Positions 36,199 through 45,297 of a stretch of 64,000 bases of DNA are shown here, one piece after another. Below the pieces are notes generated by a model, which saw nothing but the letters and a program-made list of their open reading frames with translations, ran no database searches and had not been told where the DNA came from. The DNA comes from Rhizobacter sp. SG703 (GTDB lineage Bacteria > Pseudomonadota > Gammaproteobacteria > Burkholderiales > Burkholderiaceae_C), in the NCBI RefSeq assembly GCF_012275445.1, contig NZ_JAAZQK010000014.1, positions 62,001 through 126,000 on the forward strand, read 5' to 3'. Both the position numbers and the translations under genes were made by a program. Position 1 is the stretch's first letter. Every line of letters starts with the position of its first letter.

Positions 36199-36870
36199 CT
36201 AGAACCTGTAGCCGATCGACAGGTTGGTCGAGATCGGGTCCAGCTTCGTGTCGATCGATTGCCCGGTCGACAGCTTGGTCGTCGTCTTCAGGTAGGTCTT
36301 GATGACCGAGCCGTCGATGAACCAGTGCTCGTCGAACCGGTAGCTCGCGCCGAGCTGGAACGACGGTCCGAAGGCCGAATCCGCCGACATCGAGGTCGGC
36401 GGGCCGCCCGGGTTGGTCAGCGCGGTCAGCGCGCCCGAGCCTTCCTCGCCGTAGAAGTGCGCATAGGTCAGGCCGGCGCCGACGAAGGGGCGAAATGGCG
36501 AGTTCGCCTCCAGGAAGCGGTACTGCGCGAACAGCGTCGGCGACACCTGCTTGATCGTGCCCAGCTTGCCGACGCCCGACAGCGCGCCGTCGCCGACCAC
36601 CTCGTGCTTGTAGGGCAGGCCGGCGAAGAACTCCAGCGAGACGTTGTCGGTCAGCATGTAGCCGAGCGTGAAGATCGCCTGCGTGTCGCTCTTCACGTCG
36701 ATCTTGCTGTTGGGCAGGCTGGAGGCGCTCAGGTCGTCGCTCTTCACCTGCGGCGCGATCTGGTTGACGCCGGTCTTCACCATCCAGGTGCCGGCCGATT
36801 GCGCGAGCGCCGCGGTGCTGCCGCACAGGGCCAGCGCCGCGATCGCAAGGGTCTTGATGCCATGGGTCAT
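36199..36870 (-). CDS. ompW: OmpW family outer-membrane protein
   Basis: A 223-residue protein with a clear signal peptide (cleavage about TAALA-QS). The mature part alternates polar and hydrophobic residues as expected for an eight-stranded barrel. It shows the OmpW features GTWMVKTGVNQIAP, FTLGYMLTDNVSLEFFAGLPYKHE, and the closing ISTNLSIGYRF with a final Phe used by the BAM complex. OmpW proteins pass small hydrophobic molecules. It lies upstream of nothing obvious; an R1 repeat follows its stop. Confidence 0.95.
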   Translation of the reverse strand: MTHGIKTLAIAALALCGSTAALAQSAGTWMVKTGVNQIAPQVKSDDLSASSLPNSKIDVKSDTQAIFTLGYMLTDNVSLEFFAGLPYKHEVVGDGALSGVGKLGTIKQVSPTLFAQYRFLEANSPFRPFVGAGLTYAHFYGEEGSGALTALTNPGGPPTSMSADSAFGPSFQLGASYRFDEHWFIDGSVIKTYLKTTTKLSTGQSIDTKLDPISTNLSIGYRF

Positions 36871-36908
36871 GGGAATGTCCTTTGATGGGCAGGTCGATGG
36901 GCGCGGGC

Positions 36909-37988
36909 TCACAGCCAGCCGCTTTCGACCATGCGCTTGGCGACGAACCGCGCGAGCAGCTGGTAGGCGAACGGCGTCGGGTGCACCGTGTCGGCGAACT
37001 CGTAGTGCGAGATGTCGCCGGCGATCACCGTGTTGGCCGAGCAGACCAGCGAGCTGGCGAACAGCGTCGCGGCCAGCTTCGTGAGGTCGCAGGCCGGCGT
37101 CGTCACGTTGGTCAGGCCATAGAGCTGCGGTTGGGCGACCTGGTCGCGGCCCTGCGTGTAGGCGTCGACCTCGAGCACGCCGGCGGTGCCGGCCAGGCCG
37201 GCGTGCAACTGGGCGTTGAACTGCACCACCATCGTGTTGATCAGCGTCTGCACGTCCGCGCTCTGTGCGTAGGCAAGCGGTGTCTGGCTGACGTCGGGCA
37301 GGTTCACGACGACGACGTGCGTCGCACCCTTCGCGAGGATCAGCGTCTTGATGTAGGCGGCCAGTTCGCCGCCGGCCGTGGCCATCGCGGTGACAGCCTG
37401 CGTCGGCGTGGCCTGCGCCGCACTCACTGCCGCGAGGTTGATGAACACGTCGTTGCCGCCGGCCATCACGGTGACCAGCTCGGTGCCGCTGAAGCTGCCG
37501 CCGACGGCCGCCAGGTGGTTGCCGATCTGCGTGACGACCGGCACGGTGAGCTGGCCGACGTAGCCGCTGGTGTCGCCGGCGGCAATGAGGGCCTTGTTGC
37601 CGGGGCCGACCGGGTTGGTCACCCGCGCGCCGCCCTGGGCATAGCCATAGCAGCCGGCATGGGCCGCGGCGGCCTGCGCGAACGCGGCCAGCGGACCCGA
37701 CGATTCGAGCCCGGTCTGCGCGGCGCACGGTGCGCCGGTGCCGGCCTGCACGGACAGCAGTTCGGTCCAGTTCTTGCCGGCCGGGCCATTGACCGTGTAC
37801 TTGCCGCCGCCCGAAGCCGCCACGAGCGTCGGCGTCGCGTACGTCCCGACGTCGCTCAGGCTGTCACCGAACGACACCATCGCGCTGTACTTCACGCGCG
37901 GCGACTGGTCGCCATCGCCACCGCCGCCACACGCGGCGAGCAGCAGCGACGCCAGCGTCACCGCACCCCAGGAACGGACGTTCTTCAT
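36909..37988 (-). CDS. SGNH/GDSL hydrolase lipoprotein, complete catalytic set
   Basis: A 359-residue predicted lipoprotein: lipobox LLAAC with C20, then a Gly-rich linker. The GDSL esterase fold follows: nucleophile S43 in SFGDSLSDVG, oxyanion Asn in AGGNDVF and the Asp-His pair in DTVHPTPFAY. It is likely an extracytoplasmic esterase or lipase; the substrate is unknown. A paralogue lies upstream at 38282 on the same strand, with a repeat between them. The ATG at 37988 is chosen because the signal peptide starts there. Confidence 0.92.
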   Translation of the reverse strand: MKNVRSWGAVTLASLLLAACGGGGDGDQSPRVKYSAMVSFGDSLSDVGTYATPTLVAASGGGKYTVNGPAGKNWTELLSVQAGTGAPCAAQTGLESSGPLAAFAQAAAAHAGCYGYAQGGARVTNPVGPGNKALIAAGDTSGYVGQLTVPVVTQIGNHLAAVGGSFSGTELVTVMAGGNDVFINLAAVSAAQATPTQAVTAMATAGGELAAYIKTLILAKGATHVVVVNLPDVSQTPLAYAQSADVQTLINTMVVQFNAQLHAGLAGTAGVLEVDAYTQGRDQVAQPQLYGLTNVTTPACDLTKLAATLFASSLVCSANTVIAGDISHYEFADTVHPTPFAYQLLARFVAKRMVESGWL

Positions 37989-38119
37989 GCAGACCCCTTG
38001 GTTGAGCGGCGCGCGCGCGCTGAAGCACCCGCCCGTCGCGATGGAAAGCTGCGGCCGACTATAGAGAGGCCCGTCGGCGATGACCCGTCGGAGAAACCCC
38101 GCCCGTTGTGTAAAGAAGC

Positions 38120-38278
38120 GTGGCGGAGAGCGGCGGGCCGCCTCGAGCCGGCCCCCGCAAGCCGCGAGACGCGGCTTGCGCTCTGGCCGTCCAAGCCCGC
38201 GCAGGCGGGCTTGGAGCCGCGGACATCGGTCCCCGCGGGGGATCCGGTCGACGTGCTCGTCGGCCGAGGGGCCGTCAT
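38120..38278 (-). repeat. Dispersed intergenic repeat, family R2, long copy
   Basis: Minus strand: starts 3 bases after the stop of the second GDSL gene with TGACGGCCCCTCGGCCGACG, continues ACGTCGACCGGATCCCCC and ends in GGCCGGCTCGAGGCGGCCCG. The same elements lie after ilvA at 47672-47758. This copy also holds two inverted repeats, GCCGCGTCTCGCGGC-like and CCAAGCCCGCCTGCGCGGGC, in an insert absent from the other copy. Confidence 0.75.
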
Positions 38279-38281
38279 TCC

Positions 38282-39283
38282 TCAGAACGGGTTGTTGACG
38301 GCGCGGCTGGCGGCCATCGAGCCGAGCTGGCTGTGCGCGGCCGGGCTGAAGTGCAGGTCGTCGGCCCACAGCCAGGTGTAGGCGGCCGCGTCGAGGGTGC
38401 CCGATTCCGGCACCTTCTTCAGCGTCGTCACGGTGCAGTTCGGCAGCGCGGCCGTCGTCAGGCAGGCAGCGGTGTTGGTGTTCACCAGCGAGTAGTTCGG
38501 GTAGTTGCGCACCATGTCCTGCAGGCGTTCGTCGAACACCACCAGGCCGACGGACTTGCCGCCGTCCTTCACCTCTTCGAGCTTCAGCCGCAGCGCGGCA
38601 TTGAACTGGAAGCTGAGCGCCGACAGGAAGGCCGCGCGGCCGGGGTTCGTCAGGTCTTCCTTCGCCGCATAGGGCGTCAGGCCCTGGTCGGCTGCGGTCG
38701 ACACGATCACCTTCGCGCCGAGATCGGACAGCCGGATGATCTGCGCACCCAGTGCATTGCCGGCCGCGGCGGCGGCGGCCTGCAGCTCGCTCGCGCCCTG
38801 CCCGGGGTACTGCTGGTACAGCGCGATGATGTCGTTGGCGCCGGCCATCACCGTGACGAGGTCGGTGGACGACAGCGAATCCCCGGAGGTGAACTGCGTG
38901 ATCTGCGACGCGACGTCGTTGACGCCGGCGCCGACCGTCGCGAAGGTGCGCGCGGTGACGGCGGCGCCGCTCGCGCTGCATTCGCCGAAGACCAGGCCGA
39001 AGGTGCCGGCCACCATCTGGATCCAGATCGGGTTGGTGCTGCAGTCCAGCTGCGTGGTGGGCGTGGCCGGGTTGGTGGTGGTGTCGTAGACCACCGCATT
39101 GATGCTGTACTTGTTGCTGGTGCTCGTCATCACGCTGGCCTCGTCGCCGAACGAGAGCAGCCGCCGCGGCACGAAGCGCTCGACCTGCGTGCCGCCGCCG
39201 CACGAGGCGAGCAGCGCGGCCGCCAGCAGTGCCGCGCCGAGACGCACCCAGCCGTTTTGCTTCGGATCAGCCTTGAAAATCAT
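38282..39283 (-). CDS. SGNH/GDSL-like lipoprotein lacking the nucleophile serine
   Basis: A 333-residue predicted lipoprotein: lipobox LLASC with C28. It has the same domain order as its neighbour: block I is LLSFGDEAS, block III is MAGANDI and block V is DDLHFSPAAH. The Ser of GDSL is replaced by Glu (E48), so a classical esterase mechanism is not possible unless S50 substitutes. I infer a binding, structural or altered role. It probably arose by duplication with the gene at 36909. The 50 bases to tsaC hold nothing recognisable. Confidence 0.85.
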   Translation of the reverse strand: MIFKADPKQNGWVRLGAALLAAALLASCGGGTQVERFVPRRLLSFGDEASVMTSTSNKYSINAVVYDTTTNPATPTTQLDCSTNPIWIQMVAGTFGLVFGECSASGAAVTARTFATVGAGVNDVASQITQFTSGDSLSSTDLVTVMAGANDIIALYQQYPGQGASELQAAAAAAGNALGAQIIRLSDLGAKVIVSTAADQGLTPYAAKEDLTNPGRAAFLSALSFQFNAALRLKLEEVKDGGKSVGLVVFDERLQDMVRNYPNYSLVNTNTAACLTTAALPNCTVTTLKKVPESGTLDAAAYTWLWADDLHFSPAAHSQLGSMAASRAVNNPF

Positions 39284-39333
39284 GAACACTCCAGACGGGA
39301 AACGGTGAGGGTGGGTTGGGATGGGGCGTCGCC

Positions 39334-40332
39334 TCAGGCGGCGGCAGCCCGTTGCAGGCGGTCGCGCACGCCGTCCCATTCGGGCTCGGCGGGCGGCTCT
39401 TCCACCCAGATCAGATGCACGCCCTCGGCATCGAGTTCGCGCAGCGCGGAAAAAAGTTCGTGGGCTGCCTGCGAGGCCTGCGACGGCATCGCGCGGTGGC
39501 GCAGCCCGCGCACCGCCTTGGCGGGCACGGTGCGCGAATATACCGCCAGCTTCAATGTCGAGCCTTCGAGCATCTGCAACGCCGTATTCAGCATCGGACC
39601 GGGCATCAGCCGCAGCTTGGCGCGCGGCGCGTAATGCGCCTCGAGCGTGCCCGACGCGCGCGGCGCCGCGTCGTCGCGGTCGGCCAGCGGCTGGCCGGCG
39701 GCGGCTTCGAGCTGCTGGCGCGTCAGCACACCGGGGCGCAGCAGCACCGGCCGACCGCGCGAGCAGTCGACGATGCTCGATTCGATGCCGACCTGGCAAT
39801 CGCCGCCGTCGAGCACCGGCAGCGCGTCGCCGAATTCCTCGACGACGTGCGCCGCGCGCGTCGGGCTGATGCGCCCGAAGCGGTTCGCGCTCGGCGCCGC
39901 GAGGCCCGGCACGCCCAGCGCCTTGGCCTCGCGCAGCAGCGCCTGCGCCACCGGGTGCGACGGGCAGCGCAGGCCGATGCTGTCCTGCCCGCCGGCCGAC
40001 GCGGCGGCGATGCCGGGCGCGCGCGGCACGATCAGCGTCAGCGGCCCCGGCCAGAAGCGGGCCGCCAGCTGCTGCGCGACGGCCGGCCAGTCGGCGGCGA
40101 ACACCTGCGCCGACCCGACGTCGCCGACGTGCACGATCAGCGGGTGGTCGGCCGGCCGGCCCTTGGCGGCGAAGATCTTCGCGACCGCGGCATCGTCGTC
40201 GGCACGCGCGGCCAGCCCGTAGACCGTCTCGGTCGGCATGCCGACCAGCTCGCCGTCGGCCAGCGTGCGGGCGGCCTGCCGCACCGCGGCCGCGGTGCGG
40301 GCGTCGGAAGGATCTCGGGCATCGAGCAGCAC
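39334..40332 (-). CDS. tsaC: L-threonylcarbamoyladenylate synthase (Sua5/YrdC/TsaC type)
   Basis: Makes threonylcarbamoyl-AMP for tRNA t6A. The 332-residue length indicates the Sua5 form with a YrdC catalytic domain (LVGMPTETVYGLAARA, KGRPADHPLIVHV, GLRCPSHPVAQ, SIVDCS) plus a C-terminal Sua5 domain. The start is GTG at 40332 with GAGGA upstream. It is 31 bases after purK on the same strand, the last gene of the purine block, an order shared by many Burkholderiales. Confidence 0.94.
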   Translation of the reverse strand: MLLDARDPSDARTAAAVRQAARTLADGELVGMPTETVYGLAARADDDAAVAKIFAAKGRPADHPLIVHVGDVGSAQVFAADWPAVAQQLAARFWPGPLTLIVPRAPGIAAASAGGQDSIGLRCPSHPVAQALLREAKALGVPGLAAPSANRFGRISPTRAAHVVEEFGDALPVLDGGDCQVGIESSIVDCSRGRPVLLRPGVLTRQQLEAAAGQPLADRDDAAPRASGTLEAHYAPRAKLRLMPGPMLNTALQMLEGSTLKLAVYSRTVPAKAVRGLRHRAMPSQASQAAHELFSALRELDAEGVHLIWVEEPPAEPEWDGVRDRLQRAAAA

Positions 40333-40363
40333 GGCGGGTCCTCGGCTCAGTCGGTCGCGAGGC

Positions 40364-41539
40364 TCACCAAGCCGCGAGGCCCAGGTGCTCCGCGGCCTGC
40401 AGTGCGACCGCGTTGGCGAACTCGGCCGTCGCGGCGGTGACGGTCAGGTGGCCCATCTTGCGGCCCGGGCGGGCGCTGGCCTTGCCGTACAGGTGCAGGT
40501 GCACGCCCGGCAGCGCGAGCACGGCGGCCCAGTCGGGCTCCGTTTCGGCCGGGTTTGCGGTCGCCGTGTCGCGGAACCACAGGTCACCCAGCAGGTTCAG
40601 CATCACCGCCGGCGAATGCAGCCGCGGCGCGGCCAGCGGGGCGCCGGTCAGCGTGCGCACCTGCAGGTCGAACTGCGACTGGTCGCAGGCGTCCAGCGTG
40701 TAGTGGCCGGAGTTGTGCGGGCGCGGCGCCATTTCGTTGGCGACCAGCCGGCCGTCCTTCAGCACGAAGAACTCGACGCACAGCACGCCGACGTAGCCGA
40801 GCGTCGCGGCGATGCGGCCGGCATGCGCGATGGCCTGCTGCTGCACGTCGGGCGTCACGTCGGGCGAGGGCACGCGCGTCACCGCGAGGATGCCATCGCG
40901 GTGCAGGTTCTGCTGCAGCGGGAAGTGCACGCTCGCACCGTCGGCGCCGCGCGCGACGATGACGCTGACCTCGTAGGCCAGCGGCAGCATCTGCTCGAGC
41001 ACGCACGGCACCTGCTTCAGCGCGTCCCATGCGGCGGCCAGCGCCGCGCGGTCGGCCACCCGCACCTGGCCCTTGCCGTCGTAGCCGAGGCGCGCGGTCT
41101 TCAGGATGCCGGGCAGCAGCGCGGCGTCGACGGCATCGAGCTGGTCCCGGGTCTCGATCAGCACGAACGGCGCGCACGGCACGTGGCAGCGGCCGAAGTG
41201 CGCCTTCTCGGCGGCCCGGTCCTGGCACACCGCGACCGCATCGCCCGATGGCGCCACCGGCCGCATCGCGGCCAGCGTGCGCAGCGCGGCGGCGGGCACG
41301 TTCTCGAATTCGGTGGTGACGGCGGCGCTGACGGCGCCCAGGTGCGCGAGACCGGTCGCGTCGAGGTAGTCGGCCTGCACGTGGTGGTGCGCGACCAGGC
41401 CGGCCGGGCTCGCCGCATCGGGGTCCAGCACCGCGGTGGCGTAGCCCATCTGCTGCGCGGCATGCACGAACATGCGGCCGAGCTGGCCGCCGCCCATCAC
41501 GCCGAGCGTCTGGCCGGGGGGAATGAAGCGCAGCGTCAT
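40364..41539 (-). CDS. purK: N5-carboxyaminoimidazole ribonucleotide synthase
   Basis: An ATP-grasp enzyme of purine synthesis that carboxylates aminoimidazole ribonucleotide. The 391-residue protein has [13 protein letters not shown] at its N terminus and [27 protein letters not shown] for the metal and phosphate site. The ATG overlaps the purE stop (ATGA), the classic purEK pair. Confidence 0.97.
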   Translation of the reverse strand: MTLRFIPPGQTLGVMGGGQLGRMFVHAAQQMGYATAVLDPDAASPAGLVAHHHVQADYLDATGLAHLGAVSAAVTTEFENVPAAALRTLAAMRPVAPSGDAVAVCQDRAAEKAHFGRCHVPCAPFVLIETRDQLDAVDAALLPGILKTARLGYDGKGQVRVADRAALAAAWDALKQVPCVLEQMLPLAYEVSVIVARGADGASVHFPLQQNLHRDGILAVTRVPSPDVTPDVQQQAIAHAGRIAATLGYVGVLCVEFFVLKDGRLVANEMAPRPHNSGHYTLDACDQSQFDLQVRTLTGAPLAAPRLHSPAVMLNLLGDLWFRDTATANPAETEPDWAAVLALPGVHLHLYGKASARPGRKMGHLTVTAATAEFANAVALQAAEHLGLAAW

Positions 41540-42030
41540 TTCAACTCGGCACTCATGGCGCGCGCGACCTCGGTCTGGCGGGCGCGCCAGGCCTCGAGCT
41601 GGCTGCGCAGCGCGGGCTGGTCGCAGGCCAGCATCGCGACCGCGAACAACGCGGCATTGGCCGCGCCGGCGCTGCCGATCGCAAACGTCGCGACCGGGAT
41701 GCCTTTGGGCATCTGCACGATGGAATGCAGCGAATCGACGCCCTGCAGGTGGCGGCTCGCGACCGGCACGCCAAGCACCGGCACCGTGGTCTTCGCGGCC
41801 AGCATGCCGGGCAGGTGGGCGGCGCCGCCGGCGCCGGCGATGATGGCCCGCAGCCCGCGCGGGGCGGCCGATTCGGCGTAGGCGAACATGTCGTCGGGCA
41901 TGCGGTGGGCAGAGACCACGCGCGCCTCGTAGGGCACACCGAACTCGGCGAGAATCTCGGTTGCGAGGCGCAGGGTCTCCCAGTCGCTGCTGGAACCCAT
42001 CACCACGCCAACCACGGGGGCGCTGCTCAC
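41536..42030 (-). CDS. purE: N5-carboxyaminoimidazole ribonucleotide mutase
   Basis: A 164-residue enzyme acting after Pur[41 protein letters not shown] and [13 protein letters not shown] are characteristic of class I PurE. I set the start at GTG 42030, because GGAG lies 6 bases upstream; a TTG four codons earlier would extend it but would lie on that Shine-Dalgarno. A TACAAT -10 is 30 bases upstream. Confidence 0.96.
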   Translation of the reverse strand: MSSAPVVGVVMGSSSDWETLRLATEILAEFGVPYEARVVSAHRMPDDMFAYAESAAPRGLRAIIAGAGGAAHLPGMLAAKTTVPVLGVPVASRHLQGVDSLHSIVQMPKGIPVATFAIGSAGAANAALFAVAMLACDQPALRSQLEAWRARQTEVARAMSAELK

Positions 42031-42059
42031 GGCTCGCTCCAAGGGCTGAACAACCTTGA

Positions 42060-42065
42060 ATTGTA
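42060..42065 (-). promoter_or_regulatory. Putative -10 element for purE
   Basis: TACAAT on the minus strand, 30 bases before the purE GTG. It suggests that purEK-tsaC has its own promoter now that the genes are separated from purC. Confidence 0.45.
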
Positions 42066-42128
42066 GGCGGCGCGGCCCATCTGACTGAACGACCTCACTG
42101 CAGCACCGCCTGCCATTGCCGGAACACG

Positions 42129-43070
42129 ATGGACATCACGATTCAGAACTTCGAAGCCGACCTGATCAACGCCTCGGTCGAGCAGCCGGTGCTGCTGGAC
42201 ATCTGGGCGCCGTGGTGCGGCCCCTGCAAGGCGCTGACGCCGGTGCTCGAGAAGATCGAGGTCGCCTATGCCGGGCGCTTCAAGCTGGCCAAGCTGAATG
42301 CCGACGAGCAGCCCGAGATCTCCAGCCAGCTGTCGCAGATGTTCGGCGTGCGCAGCATCCCGTTCTGCGTGCTCTTCAAGGGCGGCCAGCCGGTCGACGG
42401 CTTCGTCGGCGCGCTGCCCGAGGCGCAGGTGCGCGAATTCCTCGACCGGCACGTGCCGAGCGCCGAAGAAGCGGCGGCCGAGGAAGACCTGGCCGCGGCC
42501 GAGGAACTGCTCGCCGAGGGCGATGCCGACAGCGCGCTGGAGCGGCTGCAGGAGGCGGTGGCGATCGACCCGGGCAACGACGTCGCGCGCTACGACTACC
42601 TGCGCGCGCTGCTGACGATGGGGCGGGTCGACGATGCGCGGCGCGCGTTCGACCCGGTGGCGAGCAAGGTGATGCTGGATGCGCGGCTGGCCGCGGCCGG
42701 CCACTGGCTGGCGGCCTGCGAGAAGGCCGCCTCGGCTCGCAGCCCCGAGCAGCTGGCGGCGGCGATCGCGGCCAGCAAGCGCGATTTCGACGCGCGCTTC
42801 GAGCTGGCGCAGACGCATTTCGCCGCGCAGCGGTTCACGCAGGCGATGGACGAGCTGCTCGAGATCGTGATGCGCGACAAGGCCTGGAACGGCGAGCTCG
42901 CGCGCAAGACCTACGTCGCGATCCTCGAGCTGATGAGCAAGCCGGCACCGGCCAAGGCCGAAGCGGCGGCCCCGAAGGGCGCGGTCGAGGTGGCCGGCAA
43001 GGTCAACACCGCACCGGCCGATCCGGTGGTCGACCAGTACCGGCGCAAGCTGAGCATGGCGCTGTTCTGA
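42129..43070 (+). CDS. cnoX: CnoX/YbbN-type thioredoxin with TPR tail
   Basis: A 313-residue cytosolic protein. Residues 1-110 are a thioredoxin fold with active site W-C30-G-P-C33 and cis-Pro in RSIPF. Residues 120-290 are TPR-like helices. In E. coli, CnoX is a chlorine-activated holdase that hands proteins to GroEL; that form has lost one active-site cysteine, whereas both are present here, so real redox activity is likely. It is divergent from purE and splits the purine block. Confidence 0.92.
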   Translation: MDITIQNFEADLINASVEQPVLLDIWAPWCGPCKALTPVLEKIEVAYAGRFKLAKLNADEQPEISSQLSQMFGVRSIPFCVLFKGGQPVDGFVGALPEAQVREFLDRHVPSAEEAAAEEDLAAAEELLAEGDADSALERLQEAVAIDPGNDVARYDYLRALLTMGRVDDARRAFDPVASKVMLDARLAAAGHWLAACEKAASARSPEQLAAAIAASKRDFDARFELAQTHFAAQRFTQAMDELLEIVMRDKAWNGELARKTYVAILELMSKPAPAKAEAAAPKGAVEVAGKVNTAPADPVVDQYRRKLSMALF

Positions 43071-43097
43071 GCAAGCCGCCGTTCTGAGCAGACCGGC

Positions 43098-43186
43098 GTT
43101 CGCCCTGAGCCTGTCGAAGGGCCGGGCTGAGCTGGCCGAAGCCCTGGCGCTGCGCGCGCAGACCCTTCGACAGGCTCAGGGCGAAC
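43098..43186. repeat. Inverted repeat with CCTGAGCCTGTCGAAGG arms (family R3)
   Basis: Two perfectly complementary 24-base arms (43098-43121 and 43163-43186) face each other across 41 bases. The core CCTGAGCCTGTCGAAGG is a repeat seen in intergenic regions of many beta- and gammaproteobacteria. It sits between the convergent cnoX and TPR genes and could act as a transcription stop. The right arm encodes the last four residues of the TPR protein. Confidence 0.85.
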
Positions 43187-44285
43187 GGTGTTCGCGGAGC
43201 GCGGCGTCGATCAGGCGCAGCACTTCGGCCTGCTCGTCGGCAAAGGCGCGCCAGGCGGCCTCGGCCTGCTGCGAGTGCTTCCTGGCGGCATCCGGCTGCC
43301 CGAGCGCCGCGTAGACCTGCGCGAGCCGGCTGTGCGTCGCGGCCCGGTCGTCGAGGTCGCAGTCGTCGCGGTTCGCGGCCTCGGCGGCCTGCGCTTCTTC
43401 GCGCGCCAGCTCGTGCTGCTTCAGCTGGACCCGGCACCATGCCAGGTCGGCCCGCAGCCAGTTCGCCATGTGGGCTGCGCCCTGCGTCAATGCGGGGTCG
43501 AGGTGCTGCTCGTACAACGGCAGCGCATCGGCATGCCGGCCCTGCAGCGACAGCAGCTGCGCCCGCAGGATCGGCGCCAGCGCCTCCAGCGCCGCAGTGC
43601 CGACCAGCGCATCGAAGTTCTGCGACGACTCGGCGCCGAGCATCGCCTGCCGCGTGGCCTGCGCTTCGCCGGGGCCGCTCAGCACGTTCTGGCGCGCCTG
43701 GCTCGTGTTCAGCCAGGCCATGTTGGCCAGCAGCGCCGCGAGCGTCGCTTCGTCGCCCTCGGCGGTGCCGTGCTGGCGGGTCAGCGCGTACCAGGGCTGG
43801 GCGCGGTCGTAGCGGCCGGCGAAGTGGTAGGTCTGCGCGATCACCAGGCCGATGCGCGAACGGGCCGCGTGGTGCTTCGCGTCCGCCAGCTCCAGCGTCT
43901 CGGCGACGCGGCGCGCCATCGACACGAAATCGTGCTTCACGTAATCGAGGTGGGCCAGCCAGGCGCAGCACAGCGCATGCAGCGCCGGCTCGCGCGCGGC
44001 GCCGCTCATCGCATAGGCGCGGTGGATCTTGTCGACCGCCTCGGCCGCGCCGAGCTTGCCGTAGTGCGCGATCAGCCCTTCGGCCAGGCTGATCCACGCG
44101 CTCAGCACCATGTTCGGTTGCCGCGCGTACTGCTGCTGCAGGCCGGTCAGCGTCTTGCGCGCGTCGTCGAAGTGGCCATGGCGCGCCACCAGGCAGGCGC
44201 GCTCGGCGCGCAGGCAATCGGCCTTGACCGGGTTGCTTGCGGCAGCGATCGCGGCATCGAGCTGCTTCAGCAGGCGGGACTGCAT
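43176..44285 (-). CDS. TPR-repeat protein of unknown function
   Basis: A 369-residue soluble, all-helical protein built of degenerate tetratricopeptide-like units (clear ones near residues 150-195, TYHFAGRYDRAQPWYALT, and near 320-360, AQVYAALGQPDAARKHSQQAEAAW). There is no signal peptide or catalytic motif. It starts 5 bases after the purC stop without its own Shine-Dalgarno, so it depends on translation of purC. It is not a standard member of this purine cluster. Its C terminus runs into an R3 repeat arm. Confidence 0.8.
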   Translation of the reverse strand: MQSRLLKQLDAAIAAASNPVKADCLRAERACLVARHGHFDDARKTLTGLQQQYARQPNMVLSAWISLAEGLIAHYGKLGAAEAVDKIHRAYAMSGAAREPALHALCCAWLAHLDYVKHDFVSMARRVAETLELADAKHHAARSRIGLVIAQTYHFAGRYDRAQPWYALTRQHGTAEGDEATLAALLANMAWLNTSQARQNVLSGPGEAQATRQAMLGAESSQNFDALVGTAALEALAPILRAQLLSLQGRHADALPLYEQHLDPALTQGAAHMANWLRADLAWCRVQLKQHELAREEAQAAEAANRDDCDLDDRAATHSRLAQVYAALGQPDAARKHSQQAEAAWRAFADEQAEVLRLIDAALREHRSP

Positions 44286-44290
44286 GACGC

Positions 44291-45196
44291 TTAGGAGGTC
44301 AGGCGTTGCAGGGCTTCGCGGTACTTGGCGGCGGTCTTCTCGACCACCTCGGCGGGCAGCGCCGGGGCCGGCGCGCGCTTGCCCCAGGGCTGGCCGTCGA
44401 CGCGGGCCTGCTCCAGCCAGTCGCGCACGAACTGCTTGTCGTAGCTCGGCGGGTTGCGGCCCTCGCGGAATGCGGCGTCGTAGCCTTCGACCGGCCAGAA
44501 GCGCGACGAGTCGGGCGTCAGCACCTCGTCCATCAGCGTCAGCGTGCCGTCGCGGTCGAGGCCGAACTCGAACTTGGTGTCGGCGATGATGATGCCCTTC
44601 TTCAGCGCGATGCCGGCGGCGCGGGTGTAGAGCTGGATCGCGGTGTCGCGCACGCGGGCGGCGAGTTCGGCGCCGATGATCTGCGCCATGCGGTCGAACG
44701 AGATGTTCTCGTCGTGGTCGCCCATCTCGGCCTTGGTGGCCGGCGTGAAGATCGGCGCGGGCAGCGGGCTCGCGTTCTTCAGCCCGGCCGGCAGCGCGAC
44801 GCCGCACACCGACTGGCTCTGCTGGTATTCGGTCCAGCCGCTGCCGGCCAGGTAGCCGCGCACGACGGCCTCGACTGGCAGCGGCTTCAGGCGCTTCACG
44901 AGCATCGAGCGGCCGCGCACCTGCGGGCGTTCGGCGGCGGTCACGACGCTCTCGGGATCGTCGCCGGTCAGGTGGTTCGGAACGATCCCTTCGAGGTGGG
45001 CGAACCAGAACAGCGCCATCTGCGTCAGCAGCTCGCCCTTGCCGGGGATCGGCTCGCCCATGATCACGTCGAACGCGCTGAGGCGGTCGCTCGCGAGCAT
45101 CAGGATGCGGTCTTCGCCCACCGCGTAGTTGTCGCGGACCTTGCCGCGCGCGAGCAGGGGCAGGGAGGTGAGGGTGGAGTTCAGCACGGCGTTCAT
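44291..45196 (-). CDS. purC: Phosphoribosylaminoimidazole-succinocarboxamide synthase
   Basis: The SAICAR synthetase step of purine synthesis. The 301-residue protein shows [53 protein letters not shown] and [15 protein letters not shown], all characteristic of the longer form found in betaproteobacteria and yeast. The ATG at 45196 starts the conserved region. Its own TACAAT -10 lies 35 bases upstream. Confidence 0.97.
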   Translation of the reverse strand: MNAVLNSTLTSLPLLARGKVRDNYAVGEDRILMLASDRLSAFDVIMGEPIPGKGELLTQMALFWFAHLEGIVPNHLTGDDPESVVTAAERPQVRGRSMLVKRLKPLPVEAVVRGYLAGSGWTEYQQSQSVCGVALPAGLKNASPLPAPIFTPATKAEMGDHDENISFDRMAQIIGAELAARVRDTAIQLYTRAAGIALKKGIIIADTKFEFGLDRDGTLTLMDEVLTPDSSRFWPVEGYDAAFREGRNPPSYDKQFVRDWLEQARVDGQPWGKRAPAPALPAEVVEKTAAKYREALQRLTS

Positions 45197-45230
45197 GGGC
45201 TCTTTCGGCGCAGGGGCAGGACAGCGCCGG

Positions 45231-45236
45231 ATTGTA
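45231..45236 (-). promoter_or_regulatory. Putative -10 element for purC
   Basis: TACAAT on the minus strand 35 bases before the purC ATG. A GAAGCCCGG/CCGGGCTTC stem (45253-45275) lies just upstream, between fbaA and this element. The stem has no T run, so it is not a typical terminator. Confidence 0.45.
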
Positions 45237-45297
45237 GTGAGCCGGGACCGACGAAGCCCGGCGCGGCCGGGCTTCATCAACCGTGAGGATGCGGGTT

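Noticed and set aside
37989-38119. Small coding frame upstream of the first GDSL gene
   Set aside because: The sequence looks like a promoter region (TATAGT on the minus strand near 38058); no convincing protein.
39316-40440. Plus-strand frames opposite tsaC and purK
   Set aside because: They mirror tsaC/purK codons; purK and tsaC have full family motifs on the other strand.
45253-45275. Terminator between fbaA and purC
   Set aside because: The stem is perfect (9 bp), but no T run follows on either strand; listed only as a stem in the purC promoter note.
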